Below, piece after piece: positions 16,592 through 24,299 of a stretch of 29,056 bases of DNA (positions are counted from its first letter, which is position 1; each line of letters opens with the position of its first letter). Under the pieces are notes generated by a model. It did not search any database. It saw nothing but the letters and a program-made list of their open reading frames with translations, and was not told the DNA's origin. The position numbers were made by a program, and so were the translations under genes. Location of the stretch: the IMG/VR virus record IMGVR_UViG_3300022707_001441, positions 1 to 29,056 of that record. One strand, written 5' to 3'. This DNA comes from a virus.

Positions 16592-16604
16592 CAATAGTTT
16601 GACA
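16586..16604. promoter_or_regulatory. Back-to-back -35 boxes forming an inverted repeat
   Basis: TGTCAA (16586-16591) and TTGACA (16599-16604) form a perfect 6-bp inverted repeat with a 7-nt centre and are at the same time the -35 boxes of the two divergent promoters. A dimeric regulator here would control both operons. Confidence 0.55.
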
Positions 16605-16627
16605 TTTTTAATGATTGATTTTACTAT
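16599..16627 (+). promoter_or_regulatory. Rightward promoter for the primase operon
   Basis: TTGACA (16599-16604), 17-nt spacer, TACTAT (16622-16627). It lies 50 nt upstream of ATG 16677. Perfect -35, good spacing and an A/T-rich spacer favour a host sigma70 promoter, consistent with early expression. Confidence 0.65.
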
Positions 16628-16676
16628 GTGGTACATTAGTTTAATTGACGATTAATTACAAGTGAGGAATTTAGTG

Positions 16677-17033
16677 ATGAAATGGAATAATGCGCTAATA
16701 GAGTGGGAAAGCGGCGGTCTTGAAGATGTACCAACTGAGAATATTAAAGAATTCATTTCAGATCTTGAAACTGAGTTAACGATGCGGGGTCATGGTACGG
16801 AGTGTGTTACTAAAGTTGATGATAATTATGTAGTAGCCGTAGATGGTATGTGGATTGAAGGGTCTTACACAACGGAAAAATTAGCAAGATATGCATCGAC
16901 TCTACCCTGTGAAATTGTATCGGAAGCAAGAGATATGGCTATCAAATCCGATAAAGGCATCATTGGAACTAGATGTCTCAAGATGATCTGTCAAAGTAAC
17001 GGCATTGAATGGGATGATAGAGCGCAAGAATAA
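16677..17033 (+). CDS. Hypothetical protein, 118 aa
   Basis: First gene after the rightward promoter. ATG 16677 has GAGGAA 7 nt upstream; the in-frame GTG 16662 overlaps that site. The protein is acidic and soluble: a helical N-terminus (WNNALIEWESGGLEDV, NIKEFISDLETELTMR), a central strand region (VDDNYVVAVDGMWIEGSYTT) and a C-terminal helical part (IGTRCLKMICQSNGIEWDD). No known domain is recognised. Its early position suggests a host-directed or regulatory role, but nothing in the sequence proves this. Confidence 0.7.
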   Translation: MKWNNALIEWESGGLEDVPTENIKEFISDLETELTMRGHGTECVTKVDDNYVVAVDGMWIEGSYTTEKLARYASTLPCEIVSEARDMAIKSDKGIIGTRCLKMICQSNGIEWDDRAQE

Positions 17034-17076
17034 ACACCTGTCTAAAGTCACAGATGATAAATAGTTTTTCATTCGT

Positions 17077-17082
17077 TATAAT
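17077..17082 (+). promoter_or_regulatory. Possible -10 box upstream of primase gene
   Basis: A perfect TATAAT lies 31 nt before ATG 17114, in the 80-nt gap after the 118-aa gene. No convincing -35 box is found at 16-18 nt, so this is only a weak promoter candidate. Confidence 0.3.
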
Positions 17083-17113
17083 GATTAGTCCACCAAAACT
17101 CACGGTGTTATAA

Positions 17114-19669
17114 ATGCAAATATCAAATATTGAATTCTTAAAAGCTTTATTTGCTGAAGATTTTGAGTTAGTACATGTCACTGATTTCAGTTACGATCCT
17201 AACAATATACCGAACAACCGTCACCTGGCAGCATGGTCAGGTGATTACTTCAAGCAATATCAATTCGGGCAGAACACCAATCAGTACTTCACCATCAGTA
17301 ACTTCCACAGTGACGAAACCGGACGGGCCCGACGGCGCAAGGCATTATTCAAACACACACGGGTTATCGTACTTGATGATGTGAAAGAAAAACTGTCAAT
17401 GGTTGAGGTATCTAAGCTTCCGTCACCGTCGTGGATCCTCGAATCATCAGCTGGTTCGGAACAGTACGGGTACATTCTCAATGAACCTTGCACCAATCGG
17501 TTCATGATAGAAAACCTACTTGACGGGCTGGTGGCTAACGGGCTGGCACCCGACGGTCGCGACCCTGGCATGAAGGGCGTAACACGGTATGTCCGGTTAC
17601 CCGAAGGTATTAACAATAAAGCAAGCAAGCTGGTGGACGGACGCCCATTCAACTGTCAAATCACGTTGTGGAACCCATTCAGCACAGTGACACTTGAACA
17701 ACTGGCGGCACCGTTTAACGTCAATCTTAACGCTGAGCGCCGGGAACAACGTGTTGACGGTGCTGCTAACGTTGAAGGGCACCCACTGCTTGATGTTCAT
17801 GATGTGATCCATATCAAGGAAGTACGGTCTGACGGTCGGTTCGACATCACTTGTCCCTGGGTGGATGAGCACACAGGCGGCGATGATAGCGGTAGTGCAG
17901 TGTTCACCAATGATGACGGTTCTATCGGGTTTAAATGTCACCACGGTGCGTGCCAATCCCGTACCGGGCGCGACTTGCTAAAGCTTATTGAGAACAAGTC
18001 ACCAGGTTTCGGTGCCACGCTGGCATCCTGGAAGTCATTGCGTTCATTCGCTGATGTATCAAATCTGTCGTTCATGGATCCACCAGTCTCGTTCATGGAG
18101 TCATCACCGTCACCAACCGTCACCACATTGGAACCTCCGACCGATGGGTTGCAGACAGCACTTGACGGATTACGCCGCGAGCGCCCGACATCGCCAAAGG
18201 CCCGACAGTTATCGCAGCATATATTGCAAGCTGTTGAAGAATTACCAGTGATGGACAAACTGCATTACCATGATCAAGTGTGTGATCTGATGTGTTGGTC
18301 AAAGGCTGATTTTAAAACCATCATCAAGGATTTACGTGAACAGTGGTACAGCAACGGGACACAATCCGCTCAATTTTTCGATGACATGGTATTCATCAAA
18401 GAACAAAATCAATTCTATAACTATCGCAACCAGATTTTCTATTCAGCAGAAGCCTTTCAAAACTCATACTCAGATCAGGATATCGAAGCACGTAAGACAG
18501 CGTTGCAGGAAGGCCGTGTTCAGAAAGTTGACAAACTTGATTATGCACCGCGTCAACCGCGTATATTCACCGAAAACAATATCGTCTATGCAAACACATG
18601 GGATGAAAACACACTGACACAGGGTGTGGTGGGTGATCCCTCACCCTGGTTGAATCACTTTGACGCATTGGGTTGGGAAAAAGAGAAGAAGCACATTCTT
18701 CAATGGATGGCTTACACGCTGCAGTTCCCCGAAAACAAAATTAATCACATGATTATCTTGGGCAGTGGTGAGGGTTGCGGTAAGGATTTTCTACTAAGCC
18801 CGTTGGTTCATGCCATGGGTAATAACAGTACGACGATTGATGGTGATACGCTGTTAGAACCTTTCAATGAATACCTGCTTGGTACCAAGTTCTTGTGCAT
18901 TAACGAGACCGAACTGGGTGACCGGCGCGAAGCGACCGCGGTCAGTAACAAACTCAAACCACTAGCGGCTGCACCACCAAAGGTCTTACGAGTCAACCAA
19001 AAAGGCATCAAAGCGATAAAAATTCGCAACATTGTCAGTGCGGCGATGACTACAAACAGCCAGCTGCCAATACGTATTAATAATGTATCGCGCCGATTTT
19101 TTGCAGTATGGTCTGACCTCACTACACGTGATGACCGTGATGAAATATTGCCTGAATGGGAAAGTTACTGGGAAAGTCTATGGTCCTGGATGGATAACGG
19201 TGGTGTTGAAATGTGCATATACCATCTACGTAATTGTGTCGATTTAAGCGACTTTAAACCGGCATCGTCGCCGCCAATGACTGAATTCCTACGTGACATC
19301 AGAGAAGCATCGAAGTCACCATACCAGCAAACCATCGAGGCATTCATCCGGTTACGCATCGGTGCATTCGCCAGTGATTTGGTTACCGCGGTTGACATGG
19401 TTAGCACACTTAAAGCCGGCGAGTTAATTGCACCAGATTCAATGTACTGTAACGGTCAGTTCTTCACACCAGTTAAGGTGGGTCTGATCTTAAGAGAAAT
19501 GCAAGGCTGTCGTAAACTGAGAGGTCGACAAGGTCAGGTAGAAGTGAGCCCCTGGTCAATACGCAACACCAGCAAGCACAGTAACATGAATGCTGAAGAA
19601 GTTTACGACGAGTACGAGCGTCAGAACCAGGCAGCGAGACAACAACAAGGTTTAACGGTGGTGAGATAA
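17114..19669 (+). CDS. Primase-helicase (AEP-like primase, SF3/D5-type helicase)
   Basis: An 851-residue fusion. The N-terminal part carries archaeo-eukaryotic-type primase signs: VIVLDDV (about residue 93), ESSAGSEQYGYIL (about 115) and TRYVRLPEGINNK (about 157). A Cys/His segment (CPWVDEHT, then FKCHHGACQ, about 248-282) may bind zinc. The C-terminal helicase has Walker A GSGEGCGKD (about 550), Walker B FLCINETE, sensor SAAMTTNSQLP and an arginine-finger region SRRFFAVW, the pattern of DUF5906/D5-type superfamily 3 helicases. It should prime and unwind DNA for the family B polymerase encoded on the opposite strand. Only a weak GGTG precedes the start. The stop overlaps the methyltransferase start (TAATG). 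Confidence 0.85.
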   Translation: MQISNIEFLKALFAEDFELVHVTDFSYDPNNIPNNRHLAAWSGDYFKQYQFGQNTNQYFTISNFHSDETGRARRRKALFKHTRVIVLDDVKEKLSMVEVSKLPSPSWILESSAGSEQYGYILNEPCTNRFMIENLLDGLVANGLAPDGRDPGMKGVTRYVRLPEGINNKASKLVDGRPFNCQITLWNPFSTVTLEQLAAPFNVNLNAERREQRVDGAANVEGHPLLDVHDVIHIKEVRSDGRFDITCPWVDEHTGGDDSGSAVFTNDDGSIGFKCHHGACQSRTGRDLLKLIENKSPGFGATLASWKSLRSFADVSNLSFMDPPVSFMESSPSPTVTTLEPPTDGLQTALDGLRRERPTSPKARQLSQHILQAVEELPVMDKLHYHDQVCDLMCWSKADFKTIIKDLREQWYSNGTQSAQFFDDMVFIKEQNQFYNYRNQIFYSAEAFQNSYSDQDIEARKTALQEGRVQKVDKLDYAPRQPRIFTENNIVYANTWDENTLTQGVVGDPSPWLNHFDALGWEKEKKHILQWMAYTLQFPENKINHMIILGSGEGCGKDFLLSPLVHAMGNNSTTIDGDTLLEPFNEYLLGTKFLCINETELGDRREATAVSNKLKPLAAAPPKVLRVNQKGIKAIKIRNIVSAAMTTNSQLPIRINNVSRRFFAVWSDLTTRDDRDEILPEWESYWESLWSWMDNGGVEMCIYHLRNCVDLSDFKPASSPPMTEFLRDIREASKSPYQQTIEAFIRLRIGAFASDLVTAVDMVSTLKAGELIAPDSMYCNGQFFTPVKVGLILREMQGCRKLRGRQGQVEVSPWSIRNTSKHSNMNAEEVYDEYERQNQAARQQQGLTVVR

Positions 19670-20418
19670 TGTTTATAGATCAATGGTTGATACAAGGTGA
19701 TTGCTTACAAAAAATGGGTGAAATCCCGAGTGGTTCAATTGATATGATATTGACTGATCCGCCTTATGGTACTACAGCTTGTAAATGGGATTCTATTATT
19801 CCTCTTGAGCCAATGTGGGAGCAGTTAAAGCGGATCATTAAGCCTAACGGGGCGATCATAATGACTGCGAGCCAACCTTTTACTACCAAGTTAATTAGCT
19901 CTAACTATAAAATGTTTAGATATTGCTGGGTCTGGGACAAAACCAAGGCGACAAACTTTATGAACGCAAAATGTATGCCTCTATTAAAAACCGAAGACAT
20001 TTGCGTGTTCAGTCACGCAACAGCAAATGCAATGTCAAAGTTAAAAATGAAATATAACCCGCAAGGCGTAGAAAGCGTAGAATGGGACAAGACGAATGGG
20101 AGTAACGTCGGGGGCGAAGTCGGAAAGGCTAGAGGGGCTGTATTCAAGGGCGATTACAAGCAAACAACAACAGGATACCCAAAAAACATTTTGGATATCC
20201 CTAATGATAATAATAAGCTGCACCCAACCCAAAAGCCCGTTGCACTAATGGAGTATTTAATAAAAACCTACACCAACGAAGGTGACTCGGTTTTAGATTT
20301 TACAATGGGTAGCGGTAGTACAGGTGTAGCATCTAAGAATTTAAACCGTAAATTTATTGGTATCGAATTAGATGAAAACTATTTCAATATTGCAAAGAAT
20401 AGGATTCATGACTCATGA
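19669..20418 (+). CDS. DNA methyltransferase (beta-class, DPPY)
   Basis: A 249-residue N6-adenine or N4-cytosine methyltransferase. Motif order is beta-class: catalytic motif IV TDPPY (D30-Y33) near the N-terminus, and the SAM-binding motif I DFTMGSGSTG near residues 210-219. KLHPTQKPVALMEYLI, typical of the class, lies before motif I. No restriction endonuclease is adjacent, so it is an orphan enzyme that may protect phage DNA or change promoter activity. It is translationally coupled to the primase-helicase and to the next gene (ATGA). Its codon use is noticeably more A/T-rich than the primase gene, suggesting acquisition. Confidence 0.88.
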   Translation: MFIDQWLIQGDCLQKMGEIPSGSIDMILTDPPYGTTACKWDSIIPLEPMWEQLKRIIKPNGAIIMTASQPFTTKLISSNYKMFRYCWVWDKTKATNFMNAKCMPLLKTEDICVFSHATANAMSKLKMKYNPQGVESVEWDKTNGSNVGGEVGKARGAVFKGDYKQTTTGYPKNILDIPNDNNKLHPTQKPVALMEYLIKTYTNEGDSVLDFTMGSGSTGVASKNLNRKFIGIELDENYFNIAKNRIHDS

Positions 20419-20678
20419 GACATTCACGCGACTTTAGAATTGATGATCTGGTAATAGCAACATCACCTTATAGGGTGATGAGGGGAAGAATAGGAAAGAT
20501 AGATTCAGACTTTATATATCTTAATAACGGTCTTCCTTTCCCAAAAGATAACGTTCATCGGGTTAAGTACAAAGACCAACACACGTCTATGGTGTACGAC
20601 AGGATAAGTGACACCAAAGAAGAAATGATGGTATCGCGTGAGACTATTGAATATCTTGAAAATATGATGAACTGCTAA
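20415..20678 (+). CDS. Hypothetical protein, 87 aa (possible SH3/KOW-like)
   Basis: ATG 20415 overlaps the methyltransferase stop (ATGA). The first ~55 residues look like a small beta-barrel (FRIDDLVIATSPYRVMRGRI, then GKIDSDFIYLNNGLPFP), similar to KOW/SH3-type segments; the rest is a charged helix. Function unknown. Its 3' end overlaps the convergent gene by 4 nt. Confidence 0.65.
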   Translation: MRHSRDFRIDDLVIATSPYRVMRGRIGKIDSDFIYLNNGLPFPKDNVHRVKYKDQHTSMVYDRISDTKEEMMVSRETIEYLENMMNC

Positions 20679-20968
20679 CAATACGGTGTGCATTTAGGGC
20701 ATGGGCAAGACAACATATAAACAATTTTCCCGCCATAATGGTTAAATTTTGGCAGGTCATCAAACATACATTTTGTTGCTTTTTTCAAACGCAAACCTGT
20801 TCCAAGCTCAATATGTCCCAGATCTATTTCGTTGTGAATGGTATTTTGAATCTCTTTATGGGAGTAATCTTTTTGTTGTAAAGATTGAACTAGCTCGGAT
20901 GGAGAGATACTGTCGTTACTTGCAGCAGTAAAGATTTTTTCGATATCTTGTAATATGTTAATCATCAT
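20675..20968 (-). CDS. Hypothetical winged-helix-like protein with Cys-rich tail, 97 aa
   Basis: The N-terminal 60 residues are predicted helical and resemble a winged-helix core (SISPSELVQSLQQKDYSHKE, then IELGTGLRLKK). The C-terminus ends with four cysteines in CPCPKCTPYC, a possible metal site. A GGA site lies 6-7 nt before the ATG. It lies beyond the strong leftward terminator at 21012-21039, so it needs its own promoter or read-through. The assignment as DNA-binding is inference. Confidence 0.6.
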   Translation of the reverse strand: MMINILQDIEKIFTAASNDSISPSELVQSLQQKDYSHKEIQNTIHNEIDLGHIELGTGLRLKKATKCMFDDLPKFNHYGGKIVYMLSCPCPKCTPYC

Positions 20969-21011
20969 TAAATTTCCATACTTTTAATTAATTCTATCTT
21001 AGCACAAACGC

Positions 21012-21039
21012 AAAAAACCCGCTACTTGTCGGCGGGTTT
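21012..21039 (-). terminator. Rho-independent terminator of the leftward accessory operon
   Basis: An 8-bp stem AAACCCGC (21015-21022) / GCGGGTTT (21032-21039) with a 9-nt loop. On the minus strand it reads into a run of six T. It lies 6 nt after the stop of the 21045-21350 gene and ends the operon that begins near 26.4 kb. Confidence 0.85.
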
Positions 21040-21044
21040 CTCGG

Positions 21045-21350
21045 TTAGAAAGTATAATGTCGTTCGAAGTTTTGGTTCTGCTGTTTGGCAGGGTTTTTGA
21101 TACAGACTGTCTTATACATCGGTGTGAAAGCTACAGGTTGTGCACCATAATCCATGGCAACAACATTGAAGCTGGCTAGTTGCGGTGCAACGGCAACCAT
21201 ATCTTGACTGTCTTCCATCGCGACGGTGAGCGTGTCAGGCTCTGTTATCATCGTGGCTGTAAGCGTGTCAAGTGGCTGTGGCAGTAACAGAGCAATCGCC
21301 ATAATTGCGCCAATAAGTGCCGCACTATATCCTAATAAAAAATCACGCAT
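21045..21350 (-). CDS. Membrane-anchored hypothetical protein, 101 aa
   Basis: ATG 21350 has GGGAG 5 nt upstream. An N-terminal hydrophobic segment (LLGYSAALIGAIMAIALLLP) acts as a signal anchor or signal peptide; no lipobox or clear cleavage site is seen. The rest is polar and Thr/Asp-rich, presumably periplasmic, with a basic C-terminus. Last gene before the terminator. Family not recognised. Confidence 0.65.
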   Translation of the reverse strand: MRDFLLGYSAALIGAIMAIALLLPQPLDTLTATMITEPDTLTVAMEDSQDMVAVAPQLASFNVVAMDYGAQPVAFTPMYKTVCIKNPAKQQNQNFERHYTF

Positions 21351-21427
21351 TATATCTCCCAAGGGTTTTAGTGATTGAAAGCCCAACATCCTGTCAGGCC
21401 AGGTTTTAATATCGCATAACGGTGGTA

Positions 21428-21619
21428 CTATTTCAAATCCAATTTAAGTTTAATTACGCCGCCATTATGGTTTTTTAATACTAAACCTATACCGTTACAC
21501 CAGCTACACGGACCCATACTTTTATAGCTGCCCATGCCACAACCAGCAGTATAAACTTGCTCAGTCTCTCCTTTACCTTTACATACAGTACAATCCGATA
21601 AGTTTTTGCGTGTTACCAT
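21428..21619 (-). CDS. DnaJ-type zinc-binding small protein
   Basis: A 63-residue protein with two CxxCxGxG motifs (CTVCKGKG and CSWCNGIG) separated by about 20 residues, the arrangement of a DnaJ central zinc domain. The C-terminus is a basic strand. Phage genomes often carry such stand-alone zinc proteins, role unknown. Its ribosome site GGAGGAT and start lie inside the last codons of the preceding gene. Confidence 0.75.
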   Translation of the reverse strand: MVTRKNLSDCTVCKGKGETEQVYTAGCGMGSYKSMGPCSWCNGIGLVLKNHNGGVIKLKLDLK

Positions 21620-21801
21620 TTCAAATCCTCCGATGTTAGTTTACGATATCCATTTATTGACTTTGGGACTGTGGCAACTATCGTTCTGATGCTCCCACCC
21701 ATTGCCCAGTCGTGACGAATTATTTTACCTTCATCGTCGTGGTAAAAATCAATAGCATTCTGACCCATTGGCCCGAAACCTTTTCTGAATTGTGCTAACA
21801 T
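21613..21801 (-). CDS. Hypothetical protein, 62 aa
   Basis: A small soluble protein (FGPMGQNAIDFYHDDEGKII, IRTIVATVPKSINGYRK). It ends LTSEDLKW, which at the DNA level holds the ribosome site and start of the next gene. The upstream gene ends with the closely similar LTAEDLRC. Its own ribosome site GGAGG is embedded in that gene. Family not recognised. Confidence 0.65.
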   Translation of the reverse strand: MLAQFRKGFGPMGQNAIDFYHDDEGKIIRHDWAMGGSIRTIVATVPKSINGYRKLTSEDLKW

Positions 21802-22172
21802 CTTAGGTCCTCCGCTGTTAGTTTGAAGTGCTTGGCTTCTGCGATGGTGTCCTTTCGGGTTCTCCTGTGGACTTCTCCGTAGTGTGATAAATACAAATCA
21901 CCATTAACATCGTCTACACTATGCAATGTTAACCCGCCGTGCGAGTAATCATAAGTTGTAATATCAAACTCTTTGCGCGGGATAGGTTTAGCATCTTCAG
22001 TTATGCCATTATTACCCCCAACTATAATTCCACCGACGTATTGATAACAGTAATCTGCGACAGGAATGTTTCCTTCATAACAGATACGATCATTATCTGT
22101 GAAATCGCCTATACAATAATGCGTAGCCCATTCAGGCTTATCATCGATTTCTTGCTGTGTTAAGTCTCTCAT
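21795..22172 (-). CDS. Hypothetical protein, 125 aa
   Basis: ATG 22172 has GGAG 8 nt upstream and overlaps the preceding stop (AAATGA). The N-terminus MRDLTQQEIDDKPEWATHYC is typical of small phage proteins with a short helix followed by a beta domain. The body is acidic and aromatic. The C-terminus LTAEDLRC embeds the next gene's ribosome site. Function unknown. Confidence 0.7.
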   Translation of the reverse strand: MRDLTQQEIDDKPEWATHYCIGDFTDNDRICYEGNIPVADYCYQYVGGIIVGGNNGITEDAKPIPRKEFDITTYDYSHGGLTLHSVDDVNGDLYLSHYGEVHRRTRKDTIAEAKHFKLTAEDLRC

Positions 22173-22330
22173 TTGCTTTGCTCCTGTATGCATTCAAGCC
22201 CAAACAGCCCTTGAACAAGCTTGCCGTCACATTTTGAGTAGGACACGGCAATATAGAATATCGAAAACACAACGATTACAGCAATGATAGTTACCATAAT
22301 TTTATTCATTTTGTTATCGTATTCACTCAT
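22169..22330 (-). CDS. Single-TM peptide, 53 aa
   Basis: From ATG 22330 (AAGGA 8 nt upstream; the ATG at 22336 is too close to it) the peptide has a polar N-terminus, one TM helix (IMVTIIAVIVVFSIFYIAVS) and a polar tail with two cysteines. The stop overlaps the next start (ATGA). Role unknown; one of several tiny membrane peptides in this operon. Confidence 0.6.
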   Translation of the reverse strand: MSEYDNKMNKIMVTIIAVIVVFSIFYIAVSYSKCDGKLVQGLFGLECIQEQSK

Positions 22331-22332
22331 TT

Positions 22333-22515
22333 TCATATTCCTTGAAAGTCTGATATCAATTTCTGGACAAGACCATCAACGCAATAATCTAAAAACTGCT
22401 GTGATTTTTCGTGATCTACCCATGATGCAAATACAAAATAAGGACCGGCTAGGCATGCCGCGATAAATATTAACGATATTATAATCGTCCATTTGATAAA
22501 TTTTAATAATTTCAT
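22333..22515 (-). CDS. Single-TM peptide, 60 aa
   Basis: A basic N-terminus (MKLLKFIKW), a TM helix (TIIISLIFIAACLAGPYFVF) and a soluble acidic tail. The helix ends near a Cys that could be read as a weak lipobox (FIAAC), but this is uncertain. AAGGA lies 6 nt upstream and the start overlaps the upstream stop (ATGA). Confidence 0.6.
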   Translation of the reverse strand: MKLLKFIKWTIIISLIFIAACLAGPYFVFASWVDHEKSQQFLDYCVDGLVQKLISDFQGI

Positions 22516-22799
22516 TTCGATTCCTTATTGTATCGCGATGACAAATTGAGTATGCATTGGTGAGTCAGGTAACACTGCTTGGCAACCTCCTTGTATGTCA
22601 TGATGAGTTCACCGGTCTTAATCTGAACGATTAGCTTCATGGCTTTCTCACTGCGTGTCGGTTGCTTCTTCTGTCCGCGTAAGTCCTGGTACTTCTTCTT
22701 GTACTTACCGGCGCGTGTAACCGCCGTACGGAGCTGGGTTTCAAGCTCCTTGATACGGTGTTCCTGCGTAATGTAGTGGTCCAGGCTTAGGTCGTCCAT
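22512..22799 (-). CDS. Coiled-coil plus HTH-like protein, 95 aa
   Basis: ATG 22799 follows the upstream stop after 2 nt. The N-terminal half is a charged coiled coil (HRIKELETQLRTAVTRAGKY) and the C-terminal half has a helix-turn-helix-like segment (MTYKEVAKQCYLTHQCILNL). This could be a DNA-binding accessory regulator; the family is not recognised. The frame is open further upstream but overlaps the preceding gene. Confidence 0.6.
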   Translation of the reverse strand: MDDLSLDHYITQEHRIKELETQLRTAVTRAGKYKKKYQDLRGQKKQPTRSEKAMKLIVQIKTGELIMTYKEVAKQCYLTHQCILNLSSRYNKESK

Positions 22800-22801
22800 T
22801 G

Positions 22802-23495
22802 TTAGAGCCTGGAAAACACATAGTCGCGCAGTTCTTGGGATAGTTCTCTGGAAACAGCAGAACAACTTATGGTCATACCTGACTCTGTATCAATGTCTGA
22901 AATATAACCATGATCGTCATTGCGCGTGACAGTTCTTCTAAATCGTTCAGATGATTCAGGCTTCTTGCGGTAGCCGGCTTTGATCATTTCACGTACTGTT
23001 TTTTCTTCAGTACTGCCCACGATACCTCCGAGTTCACAGGCTTCTTCAACCAGCTCATCTTCCTCACTCATCAACGGTTTGACGGTGTTGATGTCGACAA
23101 TGGCATGACGCATGGTTGATTTGTGGTATAGCACCAGATCGTTGTCATTGGCATGACCTACCACAGTGACCGGCGTCCTGGCGGGGTACGTTATTTGAGT
23201 CCCTTCTTTGTTACCAGAGAACACTGTGGAACGGGTTAACATCATTTCGGTGACGGGCACCCCAATGTGCGAGAATGTGGTTGGTAGTTGTATGTCAGGG
23301 CGTTTGGTGACTTTGTAATTACTTTTGTTATATGCCTGTTCTAAACTCAACCACACACCGTTAGGTTGTTCATACCGTTCATCAATAACATTTCCTTCAT
23401 TGATTACTTTATAAAAATAACCCTTACCATTTTTTAATCCCTTCAATGTAGAAGTCGTACCCTTTCGGTGCGTCTTTCCAGTCAAACTTTTTCAT
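22802..23495 (-). CDS. Hypothetical protein, about 230 aa, split by an N-terminal frameshift
   Basis: The natural start is ATG 23495, which has GGAG 6 nt upstream and overlaps the previous stop (ATGA). From it the frame reads MKKFDWKDAPKGYDFYIEGI and stops after 23 codons. The long frame (from about 23485 to 22802, reading KGYFYKVINEGNVI and onward) lacks a ribosome site. The two join perfectly if one A is removed from the A6 run (plus-strand T6 at 23430-23435). The span is 694 nt, one more than a multiple of three. The product is soluble: an N-terminal 60 residues, a beta-rich middle (TYPARTPVTVVGHANDNDLV) and a helical, acidic C-terminus. Function unknown. Mutation, sequencing error or programmed shift cannot be separated here. 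Confidence 0.65.
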
Positions 23496-23680
23496 AGTTT
23501 TCTCCATGCTAAGTCATAGTTTTTACGTGATTCCACCCAGTAACCCCATGGCGTCCTGACTAAAGGTTTACGCTGACTGTATGGTGTGTTTTGTGGTATT
23601 GCCCACTTACCGCCGCCGCCCCACGATTTAAGTTTACCGTTGATACGACGTTTATAATTCTTGCTGTAATATCTAGCCAT
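23492..23680 (-). CDS. Basic aromatic hypothetical protein, 62 aa
   Basis: A very basic, Trp/Tyr-rich protein (MARYYSKNYKRRINGKLKSW, a GGGG turn, then TPWGYWVESRKNYDLAWRKL). The start overlaps the previous stop (TAATG) and the stop overlaps the next start (ATGA). Composition suggests nucleic-acid binding, which is inference. Family not recognised. Confidence 0.6.
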   Translation of the reverse strand: MARYYSKNYKRRINGKLKSWGGGGKWAIPQNTPYSQRKPLVRTPWGYWVESRKNYDLAWRKL

Positions 23681-23835
23681 TATTCAAGCTCTCCATCTAA
23701 TCGTGTCACTTTCGTGTCGTGGGTTTCCATCCAATTGGGAATGTACTTGTCTAGCCATTCAATCGCTTCACGGTCAGTCATGTGATGCAGTGTCAGGTTG
23801 TCGACTAAGGCAAGTACTTCGGCATAGGTTTTCAC
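23680..23835 (-). CDS. Hypothetical protein, 51 aa
   Basis: A GTG start at 23835 overlaps the preceding stop as GTGA, and the stop overlaps the next start (TAATG). The product is a soluble helical peptide (YAEVLALVDNLTLHHMTDRE, AIEWLDKYIPNWMETHD). Its compact overlaps on both sides support a real gene although no ribosome site is seen. Confidence 0.6.
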   Translation of the reverse strand: MKTYAEVLALVDNLTLHHMTDREAIEWLDKYIPNWMETHDTKVTRLDGELE

Positions 23836-24299
23836 TTGTTGGTCAATTTTCTAATGTAATAATACTGGTCAGCACCAAGGTCAAACTCGTCACGGATCTT
23901 CTTAGAAGACCAACCTTGGTTTACTCGAGCTATCACCTTGTCACACAATTCTTTGGTGTAGAATGACTCCGGTGCCAGACAGTCAACAAGCTGTGGGAAG
24001 TGTGACTTGACCAGCTGCCTGGCGTTGTACCGGGTCACGCACAACTGTTTAGCCAGTTCATTCATATCATTTGATATCTTCAGTGAATCCACCAACGTCT
24101 GACGACCAGCGGTTGTGTCGTAAAACCCGCTACTGACGAAACCCTTGAACAGTTCTGGAAAGTGTTTCTGCACACCTGAAGCAAATGATACAGTGGATAT
24201 ACCTAATAACCTGGCTGCTTCTCTGCGTGTCAAACCAGTATTAGCAATAGCTTCAATTGCCTGACGGGTTTCAGGTTTCTTCCAACTGGTTCGCGTCAT
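23832..24299 (-). CDS. Protein with repeated helix-turn-helix segments
   Basis: A 155-residue protein with three HTH-like repeats: LTRREAARLLGISTVSFASG (about residues 23-42), MNELAKQLCVTRYNARQLVK (about 79-98) and SSKKIRDEFDLGADQYYYIR (about 131-150). The first two are each followed by HFPEL/HFPQL and a segment with SGFYDTT/ESFYTKE, so the units look like internal duplications. It could bind an extended DNA site as a monomer. Start and stop overlap neighbouring genes by 4 nt. Likely a phage regulator or a DNA-binding accessory protein. Confidence 0.7.
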   Translation of the reverse strand: MTRTSWKKPETRQAIEAIANTGLTRREAARLLGISTVSFASGVQKHFPELFKGFVSSGFYDTTAGRQTLVDSLKISNDMNELAKQLCVTRYNARQLVKSHFPQLVDCLAPESFYTKELCDKVIARVNQGWSSKKIRDEFDLGADQYYYIRKLTNK

